14,420 nucleotides of DNA from NCBI GenBank assembly GCA_902806395.1, contig CADCWH010000227.1, positions 1-14,420 of the forward strand. Direction: 5' to 3'. Positions 1-7,434 of this stretch are shown in pieces. The position numbers and the translations under genes are program-made. The DNA is from an uncultured Thermomicrobiales bacterium. Lineage in GTDB: Bacteria > Chloroflexota > Chloroflexia > Thermomicrobiales > UBA6265. Positions within the stretch are counted from its first letter, which is position 1. Each line of letters opens with the position of its first letter. The notes beneath the pieces were generated by a model that saw nothing but the letters and a program-made list of their open reading frames with translations, did not search any database and had not been told where the DNA came from.

Positions 1-1567
1 CTAACCCGTCGCCACGGTCCTCGACGCAAGCCTCGGCGTCGCCTCCATACGCGTCGGTCACTGTGAAGTCGGCGGTGCTGACGTTGGAGTTCAGGCGGAC
101 CTCAAACCCCTGCTCGCTCGTCGGTTCGACCAGGTCCCAGAACTCGGGGTCGAACTCCATCGTCCAGCCGAACTCGCTCTCGTAGGCCTCGGTGTCGCCA
201 CCCGATGGGCCGTCGTCCTCCGCCTCGGCGGTCTGGGTCGCATCATCGTCGTCCGACGAATTGTTCTCGTCTTCAGCCTCGGCGGTCTGGGTCGCATCGT
301 CGTCCTCGGACGACCCTCCCTCGTCGGCCAATTCCAGCGTGTCCTGGATGTCGGCCAAGTCCGCGATGGCATCTTCGCCGACCGATTCGGCAGCCACCAG
401 GCTGAAGGCCAAGACGGCCTCCCCCTCGACCAGGGTCCGACAATCGAAGTAGGCGATTGCCTCGTCACCGCCCACTGTCAGTGAATACGCGGCGAAGGCG
501 ACGCCATCGTCCGTGCCTTCGATGACCTCCCCGTCCTCGTCTTCAAGGGGTTCGACGTCAGCCGCGCTGTCCTGCTCCAGGATCTCCTCGGCTGACCCCT
601 CCAGACAATCGGCCGGGTCGCCGTCGTAGTCTTCGTATCCCTCGACGAACAGGAAACCGCCCTCGGCATAGTCGAGGTTGAGGACATCTCGGTTCCCGAC
701 CTGGGTGTTCTCCTCATCGACCGTCCAGAGATCCTCGTCCCATTCCAGGGTGTAGCCAAAGGTGGGACTCTCGTAGGCATTGCCATCGACCCCGGCGTCA
801 CCGCTATCGCCACCGGAATCCTCGTCCTCGGCCTCAGCCGTCGCGGTCTCGTCGTCTTCGTCGCTCCCACCGCCGGAGTCTTCATCCTCGGCCTCGGCGG
901 TCGCGGTGCCGTCTGCGTCCTCATCATCGTCATCGGACTGGGTCGCTACGGCCTCGACCCCGAGCAGCATCGGCCCGAACAGACCGATGTCGCGCAGGAA
1001 GGTCCCCTGGATGTCGGCCAGGGTGTCTTCGAGCTCGCCGTCCGGGGCCCGGACAAAGAACGTCGCCGCACCGTCGGTCACCGGCGCATCCTCGACCGCG
1101 AACACGGCCCTGGACTCGATGTACTCCTCGATCGGCCCGTCCTCACCCTCGTAAGCGAGAGTGGCCGATACGAAGTCCACTCCGTCGACCGACCCGGCGT
1201 CTTCCGCAGTCACCTCGGCGTCCAAACCACTGACCCGGCCCTCAACGGTGGCGGCCAGGACATCGGCCGGATCGGCGCCGGACGCCCCGACCACCTCGAT
1301 CTCGGCCCCGGTGTCGGGATTGACGACCACGACCTGGTCATATTCACCCTCGGCCACCTCGACTCGGTCTAGGTCGGCCTCCCAAGGTTCTTCCCACCCA
1401 AACTGGTACAGGAACTGCACGCTGATGTAGTACCGCTCCTGATCCATCCCGTCCCGCGTCTCGTGGTCGGCGAGCGTCGCCCGGGCTGGGGCGAGCAGGG
1501 CCGCCAGCATCGCGACGATCGCGATCCCCCGGAACGCGACCTGGCCACCGAATCGTCGGGTCCTCAC
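1..1567 (-). CDS. Secreted multi-domain acidic protein, paralogue A (C-terminus cut by window edge)
   Basis: The frame is open from a GTG at 1567 to the window edge: 522 codons, no stop seen. AGGAAA at 1573-1578 precedes the GTG. A signal peptide is visible (residues 1-30: RRFGGQ, then a hydrophobic run ending APARA). Residues ~45-205 form a first region without cysteine. An acidic linker (~210-258) holds two copies of TATAEAEDEDSGG. A domain at ~264-412 starts ESPTFGYTLEWDEDLW and has Cys321 and Cys376. A second linker (~418-458) holds two copies of DATQTAEAED. A third domain starts at ~461 (YESEFGWTMEFD, Cys514) and leaves the window. The domain opening resembles PsbP/Mog1-like 'YGFSLEYP..W' openings, but that is inference. 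The same domain occurs in the two genes upstream at 1896-3836 and 4493-6346. Function unknown; probably cell-surface or extracellular. Existence is well supported by codon use and paralogy. Confidence 0.88.
   Translation of the reverse strand, partial: MRTRRFGGQVAFRGIAIVAMLAALLAPARATLADHETRDGMDQERYYISVQFLYQFGWEEPWEADLDRVEVAEGEYDQVVVVNPDTGAEIEVVGASGADPADVLAATVEGRVSGLDAEVTAEDAGSVDGVDFVSATLAYEGEDGPIEEYIESRAVFAVEDAPVTDGAATFFVRAPDGELEDTLADIQGTFLRDIGLFGPMLLGVEAVATQSDDDDEDADGTATAEAEDEDSGGGSDEDDETATAEAEDEDSGGDSGDAGVDGNAYESPTFGYTLEWDEDLWTVDEENTQVGNRDVLNLDYAEGGFLFVEGYEDYDGDPADCLEGSAEEILEQDSAADVEPLEDEDGEVIEGTDDGVAFAAYSLTVGGDEAIAYFDCRTLVEGEAVLAFSLVAAESVGEDAIADLADIQDTLELADEGGSSEDDDATQTAEAEDENNSSDDDDATQTAEAEDDGPSGGDTEAYESEFGWTMEFDPEFWDLVEPTSEQGFEVRLNSNVSTADFTVTDAYGGDAEACVEDRGDGL
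222..298 (-). repeat. Two identical 23-bp direct repeats in linker-coding DNA
   Basis: The 23 bases at 222-244 recur exactly at 276-298 (offset 54 bases, 18 codons), so the repeat keeps the reading frame. They encode the DATQTAEAE motif of the second linker in the protein at 1-1567. A looser 60-base periodicity encodes the duplicated TATAEAEDEDSGG motif in the first linker (roughly 800-915). Confidence 0.8.
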
Positions 1568-1895
1568 ACCGGTTTCCTTTCCTCACCCCTCAGTGGGTGA
1601 CCATCCCTCGGACCTGAACCTCCGCGCGGCTGCGCGGCACACGCGCAAGTTTGGGGTCACCGGATCGGACCTGATCGTCCCGCGGCACCCCGGTTCAACG
1701 TTCTGACCTTATCGGACACTCCCACGTTCCGCAAGCGATCCGTCCGCCCAATTCCGGCCGGTACCAGACTACCTAGTGCTCGCCCGGATCCCTACAAACG
1801 TGCCAGCAGCCAACGGGACCGACACCCGTCGTGGCTAAGGATGCACCTGAGCCACGACGAGAAATCACCCGCGGTGGGCCCGCTCGTTGGTCGCC
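1568..1895. other. Intergenic region between two secreted paralogues
   Basis: This 328-base stretch separates the stop of the gene at 1896-3836 from the GTG of the gene at 1-1567. Apart from the inverted repeat at 1827-1859 and the ribosome binding site next to the GTG, no coding or RNA feature could be supported. The ORF frames here have no convincing composition. It should contain the promoter of the downstream gene if the two are transcribed separately, but only a weak TTGCGG/GATAAG pair could be found. Confidence 0.5.
1827..1859 (-). terminator. Strong inverted repeat after the 1896-3836 gene, possible terminator
   Basis: CGTCGTGGCT (1827-1836) and AGCCACGACG (1850-1859) are a perfect 10-bp inverted repeat with a 13-base loop. 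It starts 37 bases past the TAA of the secreted paralogue at 1896-3836. No T-run follows it on the minus strand, so it is not a canonical intrinsic terminator. It could be a U-less terminator, a 3' stabiliser or a protein site. Confidence 0.45.
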
Positions 1896-3836
1896 TTAGA
1901 GGACCGGCTCGTCATCCCCAAACTCGAAGGTCGCCAGTACCGCTTCCAGGGCATCCAGCTCCTGATCTGAAACCCGAAGCGACGCGGCCTGCGAGATCTG
2001 GAGGACCGCCTCGCCGTCGCCCAACGACGAGCACTCGACGTACTCGTAGTAGTCTTCGCTGTCGCCCCCATCGTCCAGGGTATAGCCGTAGTAGGCGTAG
2101 CTGTACTCCTCGTCGCCCTCGGCGATCGGGACACCGTCGTCGTCCTCCAGGATCGTCACCTCCGAGACCCCGTCCCGGCCGGCGATCTCCTCCTGGGCCG
2201 CCTCGACGCAGGCCGCCGCGTCGCCGTCGAACCCGGCATAGGCGGTGATCGTGACCAGGCTGTTCTCACCCGTCAGCACCAGGGTGTCAGCCTCATCATC
2301 CGAGGTGGCCGACTCGACCATCCAGATCTCCTCGTCCCACTCCAGGGTATAGCCGAACGTCGGACTTTCGTACGCGTTCCCATCGACCCCGGCCAGGTCG
2401 CCGCCCTCGGTCGTCTCCTCGTCCTCGGGCGTCTCGGTCGCGTCCGCCTCGGCCGTCTCGGTGGCGTCGCCGTCCGTCTCCTCGGGCACCCCATCCTCAG
2501 GAGTCCCGATAGCGTCGTCGCCGGTCCCGGCCTCGCCGACCGTGCTCAGGTCGAGACCCTCCCGCAGGTCGGCCACCGCCTCGAACCCGGCCTCGGCGTC
2601 CTCGATCGCCACCAGCAGGCTGAAGGCGAGGACCGCCTCTCCCTCGACCAGGGTCTGGCAATCGAAATAGGCCGCCGCGTCGGTCCCGCCACTGGTGAGG
2701 GTGTAGGCGGCGAAGGCGACCCCGTCTTCTTCTCCTGCGACCGGTTCGCCGTCCTCATCCTCGAACGGCTCCACGTCCTCGGCAGCGTCATCTGCCGTGA
2801 TCTCCTCGGACGACCCCTCTAGGCAATCGGCCGGGTCCCCGTCGTACGCGTCGTAGGCTTCCACGTAGAGATAGCCAACGAAGTCGATCGCGTTCAGGAC
2901 CAAGGTATCCCGACCCGCGAAGCGGGCGCGTTGGAGATCCAGGTCCCACACCTCGGGATCCCACTCCAGGCTGAAGCCATAGGTCGGACTGGTATACGTG
3001 TTCCCCTCGACGCCTTCTTCCGGGTCCGGCGCGTCGCCGGTGTCGTCCGGCGTCTCCGGATTGCTCTCCTCGGCCTCGGCCGTCTGGGTCTCCTCGGCCG
3101 CCGCGGTCGCATCGGACTCGGCCCCGTCGATGTCCGCCTCTGCCGTCCCCGTCGCGTCGTCATCAGGGGTCTCGGTCGCCTGGCCGGAATCGTCAGCGGT
3201 TGGCGACCCAGTCGTGTCATCGGGAGCTTCGGTCGCATCGCCGTCCGGGGTGGCGGTCTCCTCGGCCTCCGGGATCACCAGGTCAGAGAGCAGGTCCTCC
3301 ACCGCCCCGGCCTCATCGGCGTAGGCGTCGCCCGCGGTGATGTGGGTCACGGACAGGACGGCCTCACCGGGGACGAGGGCGAAACAGGTGACCGCGTTGA
3401 CCCGGTCCAGCGGTTCGGCATCCGCCTGGTCCGGGTCGGTGTAGGTCAGCGTGAAGATTGCGGTGGCCGACGTCTCATCGTCGCCGCTCTCCTCGACCTG
3501 GGCGACATCGTCCACCCCCGCCTCGTCCTCGATCTCCGCCCGTCGCCCCTCGATGCAGTCGGCGGGCGTCCCCCAGGCGTCGGTGGAGAGGAAGTAGAGG
3601 CGGCTATCGCCACCGTCACCGTCATCGCGCAGGGCTAGGTCGACACTGGCCGACCGGGGGGTGAAGGGAGCCCAGACCTCACCGTCCCACTCCAAGGACC
3701 AGCCGTATTCCTCATTGAGGTAGCTCGTCTCCGTCGACTGGGCCCTCGTCAGCCCGGGCAGCGAGCCCAGCAGGCCGAGCACCATCAGGGCGACGAGCGC
3801 GGCGCGCGTCGTGGGGCGAGGGGTATGGAACGGCAT
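1896..3836 (-). CDS. Secreted three-domain acidic protein, paralogue B
   Basis: A 646-residue protein with ATG at 3836, preceded by GGGAAGG (3846-3852, nine bases away). Residues 1-32 are a signal peptide (hydrophobic core ALVALMVLGLLGSLPGL, likely cut after TRA). Three copies of one domain follow: ~40-190 (YGWSLEWDGEVW), ~281-430 (YGFSLEWDPEVW) and ~490-646 (FGYTLEWDEEIW). Thr/Asp/Glu/Pro-rich linkers (191-278, 432-485) separate them. The protein has exactly six cysteines, two per domain: Cys94/151, Cys338/393 and Cys543/602, so one disulfide per domain is plausible. After the second Cys each copy has a G-E-A-V-L motif. The opening resembles PsbP/Mog1-fold domains, which is inference only. 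No catalytic motif was recognised. The linkers look suited to O-glycosylation or surface extension. Function unknown. Confidence 0.9.
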   Translation of the reverse strand: MPFHTPRPTTRAALVALMVLGLLGSLPGLTRAQSTETSYLNEEYGWSLEWDGEVWAPFTPRSASVDLALRDDGDGGDSRLYFLSTDAWGTPADCIEGRRAEIEDEAGVDDVAQVEESGDDETSATAIFTLTYTDPDQADAEPLDRVNAVTCFALVPGEAVLSVTHITAGDAYADEAGAVEDLLSDLVIPEAEETATPDGDATEAPDDTTGSPTADDSGQATETPDDDATGTAEADIDGAESDATAAAEETQTAEAEESNPETPDDTGDAPDPEEGVEGNTYTSPTYGFSLEWDPEVWDLDLQRARFAGRDTLVLNAIDFVGYLYVEAYDAYDGDPADCLEGSSEEITADDAAEDVEPFEDEDGEPVAGEEDGVAFAAYTLTSGGTDAAAYFDCQTLVEGEAVLAFSLLVAIEDAEAGFEAVADLREGLDLSTVGEAGTGDDAIGTPEDGVPEETDGDATETAEADATETPEDEETTEGGDLAGVDGNAYESPTFGYTLEWDEEIWMVESATSDDEADTLVLTGENSLVTITAYAGFDGDAAACVEAAQEEIAGRDGVSEVTILEDDDGVPIAEGDEEYSYAYYGYTLDDGGDSEDYYEYVECSSLGDGEAVLQISQAASLRVSDQELDALEAVLATFEFGDDEPVL

Positions 3837-4235
3837 CAGTCGTGGCCTTCCCGTGGGTCAAACGTCCGGGTGCCCCGCTCGACGACCGGGGCCGATGGCG
3901 GAAGTGAACCACACCCGGCGCCCCCTGTCGCCGCCGGAGCGGTTACGGGTTGGTGAACCCTGCGCCGGTGGCCACCGGACCGGACCCTGCGGCGCCGACC
4001 CTTGATCTGGTCCTTCGCCGGCGCCGAGCTGGCCGCGACGGGAGGGATAGGGGATAGAGACAGCATATGATGATGAGCGACACGGCTAGGAGCGTTGCTC
4101 GCCGCGCCATTCTCGGGTATGTCCGATTCGATTGTGGATGTTCGTCAGGCACGCAGCACAGTACGCAGCGCGCCTCACAGATCGATCAGGTCTTGTGCTG
4201 TGCCCCTATCGCGCACCCTGCTTGCGATCCTCGAA

Positions 4236-4466
4236 TCAGCCCACTCCGCCATCGAATTGCGGTGCCGGCAGCGGCAGCCGCTCCTCGCCACTGTCGTCAC
4301 TGACGAGGAGATCAACCGGGAGTCCCAGCGGTTCCGGATACGTTCGGGCTTCCAGGCAGGCCACCTGGTCCGCGACTATCGACCGAATCGTGGGCAGGGT
4401 ATCCCTCCAGCCGGTCATCCAGACGGCGGACGACACACGATGCCTGCTCGAGGCGACAGGAGTCAC
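4236..4466 (-). pseudogene. Remnant or truncated duplicate of the secreted paralogue C N-terminal module
   Basis: A minus frame of 76 codons from GTG 4466 to a TGA at 4236. Its middle reads VADQVACLEARTYPEPLGLP. This lines up with MAAQLACLEAGACLEPLTFP of the neighbouring gene at 4493-6346 (residues ~417-436 from its ATG): the A-C-L-E-A core, the E-P-L and the following P-V are shared, and the preceding stretches are weakly similar. There is no signal peptide, and neither the rest of the N-terminal module nor a C-terminal domain is present. It lies directly downstream of that gene in the same orientation, as expected for a decayed tandem duplicate. A short expressed peptide cannot be excluded. 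Confidence 0.55.
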
Positions 4467-4469
4467 GGG

Positions 4470-4485
4470 GAGCCGTTAGCGGCTC
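4470..4485 (-). terminator. Small hairpin just after the 4493-6346 gene
   Basis: GAGCCG (4470-4475) and CGGCTC (4480-4485) pair perfectly around a TTAG loop, about seven bases beyond the TAA at 4493-4495. No T-run follows on the minus strand, so its role as a terminator is uncertain. Confidence 0.3.
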
Positions 4486-4492
4486 GGGGGCG

Positions 4493-6346
4493 TTAGGCGG
4501 GCAGGTCGAAGGTGTCGAGGAGGTCGTCGAGCAGCGGTCGCTCCGTCACTGCCGCATCCTCGGGGAAAAGGTGAATCACGGCGACCATCGACCTACCCTG
4601 GTCGAACGACTCGCACCTGACCGTGGCCAGGAACGGGCGGTCGACCACGCTCGGGTCGTTGCGATACGTCACCTCGGCCAGGCGCCCTTCCTCGCGGAGC
4701 GGCTCGACGATCTCGACGTCGATCTCCCCGTTTCCGCGTAGGGACTCCGCCATCTCCTCGACACAGCGCCTGACTCCGATATCCGACGCTCGGCCACGGA
4801 TATAGACATCGCTGCTCCCGTTCGTCAGCGCCAGTCCGTCCTCCGATGGAGCGGTATGGGCACCGAGCACGTCCCAGAAAGCCGGGTCCCAGTCGAGGGA
4901 GAACCCATACGTCGGGCTCACGTAGGTAGTCCCGACCACGCCAGGGTCGAGAGCGGGCGTGGCGGCCGACTCACCGGCCCCCGGAGCGGGTGGATCCGTT
5001 CGTCTGGGCACGATGTGCCGGTCAATCACTGATTCCACCGGGAACGTGAGCGGCTCCAGACAGGCCCCGGCCTCTAGGCAAGCGAGCTGTGCAGCCATGA
5101 TCATGCCGGCGGCGGCGGGAGAATCCACCACCCCGCGAAGGGGAATGATCCGCGGCGACTCGCTCGGGAAGACGAAAACGACAACGACATAGGCGTCGAC
5201 GCGGGCAACGATGACGTACTCCGTCACGGGCCCCACCACGTCCGACGCGATCGGGTCTGCTCGCAACATCGTCACGGACTCGTCGCCAAAGCGCTCCGCA
5301 TCGCTCAAGACTTCGTATTGCGGTCCGTTTGCCCGCCCGGCCGACTGGTGTTCGACGATGGCATCCAAGTACGCATCGGCATGCTGGGCATCAGCCAACC
5401 GCACCAGCTCGATTCCCACCTGCGCAAACGACACGGGGCTCCATGTATCCGTCTCAGACACGTCAGAAATGGATTGGAGCGCATCGCTGATCGCGAATCG
5501 GTCGTACTGCTCGTACGGCCCCTCCTCCGGATTGCCACCCTCACTGGGACGGATCAGGGTTTCGCCCGCTAATCGCCGGTAGCCTTCAAAGGAAAAGCTG
5601 TTCTCAAACGTATCGGCCGGCACCGGGTCAATCCGTAGCACGAGCGTTCCCAGTAGATCCCGAGCACCTTCCACCGCATCGATCCGGCTCAGCAGCCGTG
5701 TCGCCAGTCTCTCCACCAACTCCACGCGCGCCATCACGGTGACACTGTCATCTGGAGCGCCCCTCAGGATCGCCACCGAAGCCACCCATGCCCCGGACCG
5801 GAACGTCGTATCGACGGCGACGTGGCGGGGGGCGGCCACGGTGCCACGAACGACCCGCACCGTCTCGGATTCATCGCCGATCGTCGAGTCGGGGACGGTG
5901 TCGAACCGGTCGCCGGGTTCGTAGTCGTTCAGCAAGATGCCCGCGACTCCCGCACGCTCGTCAAATACTCGCCGTGCGTCGGATGGCCCTGCCATCCGGA
6001 TCAGCACGATACCGACCTCACTGCCGTTATCGGCCTGGAGGAGGGCGACGTGTTGCTGGACCCACCCGACACTGTTCAGAAAGTCGGCGAGATCCCGGTC
6101 ACGGCCCTGCCGATGCGCCTCTTGGACAAACACGTTAGGTGTCCCGAACTCGATCTCGAAGTACGGTGACGCTCCCCCCAGACCCGCCTGCTCCAGATCT
6201 CCCGGTGTGAGCATCATCGCCGCAAGGTCGAACCGTTCCGGGGTGTCGTCAGTCGTCGCGGCCCGGGCGACGGTGAACGCACCATATGGGAGGACCAACA
6301 CGACAACCGTCAGGAGCGTCATCAGGCGACGAACGCATTGGATCAT
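4493..6346 (-). CDS. Secreted protein, paralogue C: duplicated N-terminal module plus one shared Cys-pair domain
   Basis: A 617-residue protein. The longest frame begins at a TTG (6358), but ATG 6346 has GGAG six bases upstream, overlapping that TTG, so ATG is preferred. Residues 1-29 are a signal peptide (LMTLLTVVVLVLPYGAF, cut near ARA). The region ~37-446 is an internal duplication. VGIVLIRMA (from 111) and VGIELVRLA (from 310) are followed 46 and 44 residues later by GDES (157 and 354), then by a hydrophobic strand in both halves. After a Pro/Ala linker (~450-470) one domain of the type found in the two downstream paralogues runs from ~474 to 617. It opens SPTYGFSLDWDPAFWD and has Cys528 and Cys578. 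No enzyme motif was seen. It is probably anchored or released outside the membrane. The shared domain is the best clue that it works with, or like, the neighbouring proteins. Confidence 0.9.
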   Translation of the reverse strand: MIQCVRRLMTLLTVVVLVLPYGAFTVARAATTDDTPERFDLAAMMLTPGDLEQAGLGGASPYFEIEFGTPNVFVQEAHRQGRDRDLADFLNSVGWVQQHVALLQADNGSEVGIVLIRMAGPSDARRVFDERAGVAGILLNDYEPGDRFDTVPDSTIGDESETVRVVRGTVAAPRHVAVDTTFRSGAWVASVAILRGAPDDSVTVMARVELVERLATRLLSRIDAVEGARDLLGTLVLRIDPVPADTFENSFSFEGYRRLAGETLIRPSEGGNPEEGPYEQYDRFAISDALQSISDVSETDTWSPVSFAQVGIELVRLADAQHADAYLDAIVEHQSAGRANGPQYEVLSDAERFGDESVTMLRADPIASDVVGPVTEYVIVARVDAYVVVVFVFPSESPRIIPLRGVVDSPAAAGMIMAAQLACLEAGACLEPLTFPVESVIDRHIVPRRTDPPAPGAGESAATPALDPGVVGTTYVSPTYGFSLDWDPAFWDVLGAHTAPSEDGLALTNGSSDVYIRGRASDIGVRRCVEEMAESLRGNGEIDVEIVEPLREEGRLAEVTYRNDPSVVDRPFLATVRCESFDQGRSMVAVIHLFPEDAAVTERPLLDDLLDTFDLPA

Positions 6347-6352
6347 GAGGTT

Positions 6353-6356
6353 CTCC
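6353..6356 (-). promoter_or_regulatory. Ribosome binding site deciding the start at 6346
   Basis: GGAG on the minus strand, six bases before ATG 6346. It lies within the first codons that a TTG 6358 start would use, which argues for the ATG. Confidence 0.7.
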
Positions 6357-6469
6357 AATCGTTATGAGGGCAGGGAAAGAACCGGTAGGTCAGGCACCAC
6401 ATGAACGGATTGGGACCCGCACGGTCACCGCAATTAATCCCTTGTGCTCGGGCTCCACATTCGCGATTC

Positions 6470-6481
6470 TCTCGGCCGAGA
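6470..6481. repeat. Perfect 12-bp palindrome upstream of the secreted paralogue C gene
   Basis: TCTCGGCCGAGA is its own reverse complement. It lies 124 bases upstream of ATG 6346 and about 77 bases past the stop of the dehydrogenase gene. It could be an operator, but nothing else in this 212-base gap supports that. Confidence 0.35.
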
Positions 6482-6558
6482 TGCCCGTCGTCAATACCCA
6501 ATCCGGGCTCAGCGACGCGGCGAGCAATGCGCGTGACTGGCGACTCCCGACTCCGTCG

Positions 6559-7434
6559 TCAGTCCGCCGTCCGGCCGCCGTCGATGTAGAGGGTCTGGCC
6601 GGTGACGAAGCGGGCAGCGTCGGAGCAGAGGTAGACCGCCGCCCCGACCAGGTCCTCGGGGGTCCCCAGGCGGCCCATCGGGACGTGGGCCTCCAGGGCC
6701 GCCCGCACCACCGGGTCGGCCAGGTGGTCGGCCGTCAGCGGCGTCTCGGTGTAGCCCGGCCCGATCGCGTTCACCGTCACCCCGTGCGGCGCCCACTCCG
6801 AGGCCAGCACCTTCACCAGCAAGGCCCCGCCTCCTTTCGAAGCCGCGTAGGGGGCGTGGTTCGGGTGACCCAGTAGGCTGGAGACGGAGCCGAGGAACAG
6901 CACCCGGCCGTACCCTCGCTCGACCATCCCCGCCCCGACGGCCTGGGCGACGTAGAACGCCCCGGAGAGATTTACCTCGATGATCCGCTGCCACTCGGCG
7001 GCCGTATAGTCCAGGGCCGGCTTGCGATCGTTGATCCCGGCCGCATTGACCAGGATGTCGATCCTCCCCGTCACCTGCTCCACCGCCGCGATGGCTTGGA
7101 CGATCTGCTCGGGCCGGGTCACATCGAGTCGCACGGCCAGGACCGGGCTGTTTCGGGGCCGGGTGGCGAGTCGGGCAGACGCCTTGGCGGCGTCCAGATC
7201 CACGTCGGCGACCGCCAGGCGGGCGCCGAAGTCGGCCAGTCCGGTGGCGATCGCCGTCCCCAGGGCCCCACCCCCGCCGACGACCAGGGCGACCCTCCCC
7301 CGCATGTCGAACACCGACGCGAACTGTCCCGGCCGGTAGCGTGGTGCCTCCCGCTCGGGGGGTGGCGATCCCACCGGCGTCTCGCCTTCCTTGATCAGCC
7401 GCAGGTGACCGCGTCGCTCTTCGTCGTCGGTCAC
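6559..7434 (-). CDS. Short-chain dehydrogenase/reductase (SDR), classical type
   Basis: A 291-residue NAD(P)-dependent oxidoreductase of the classical SDR family. After an unusual ~43-residue N-terminal extension the Rossmann fold starts at MRGRVALVVGGGGALG (44-59), a variant of TGxxxGxG. Asp77 at the end of strand 2 (AVADVDL) favours NAD(H). Other landmarks are LDV (103-105), NAAG (130-133), Asn155 in VNLSG, and the catalytic Ser183, Tyr196 and Lys200 (YAASK). The C-terminal FVTGQTLYIDGGRTAD is typical of sugar-acid or polyol dehydrogenases such as gluconate 5-dehydrogenase-like members, but the substrate cannot be told. The GTG start overlaps the upstream cupin stop as GTGA, implying coupled translation. 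If the true start is Met44 the extension would vanish; the overlap favours the long form. Confidence 0.92.
   Translation of the reverse strand: MTDDEERRGHLRLIKEGETPVGSPPPEREAPRYRPGQFASVFDMRGRVALVVGGGGALGTAIATGLADFGARLAVADVDLDAAKASARLATRPRNSPVLAVRLDVTRPEQIVQAIAAVEQVTGRIDILVNAAGINDRKPALDYTAAEWQRIIEVNLSGAFYVAQAVGAGMVERGYGRVLFLGSVSSLLGHPNHAPYAASKGGGALLVKVLASEWAPHGVTVNAIGPGYTETPLTADHLADPVVRAALEAHVPMGRLGTPEDLVGAAVYLCSDAARFVTGQTLYIDGGRTAD

Larger units (their letters stand above)
3837..4492. other. Long intergenic stretch with a gene remnant
   Basis: These 656 bases lie between two secreted-protein genes. The right part (4236-4466) holds a remnant related to the gene at 4493-6346, and 4470-4485 is a hairpin. 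In 3837-4235 two short minus frames exist. One, from ATG 4110 to 3943, begins like a signal peptide (ATLLAVSLIIICCLYPLSLP) and then turns into Arg-rich, low-complexity sequence; it may be a broken leader. The other ends in a TGATG overlap with the ATG at 3836 but has no protein-like composition. Neither is called as a gene. Confidence 0.5.

Noticed and set aside
1707..1734. Weak promoter-like pair TTGCGG / GATAAG (minus) before the gene at 1-1567
   Set aside because: Spacing is 15 bases and matches are partial; in GC-rich DNA such pairs occur by chance.
2931..3638. 235-codon plus-strand ORF opposite the secreted paralogue B gene
   Set aside because: It is the antisense shadow of a GC-rich acidic gene; it is Arg/Gly/Val-rich with no signal, motif or ribosome binding site, while the minus frame has a signal peptide and repeated domains.
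3836..4066. 76-codon minus ORF ending in a TGATG overlap with the ATG at 3836
   Set aside because: The overlap resembles translational coupling, but the sequence is Arg/Pro/Ser-rich with no structure, and paralogue B has its own well-placed ribosome binding site.
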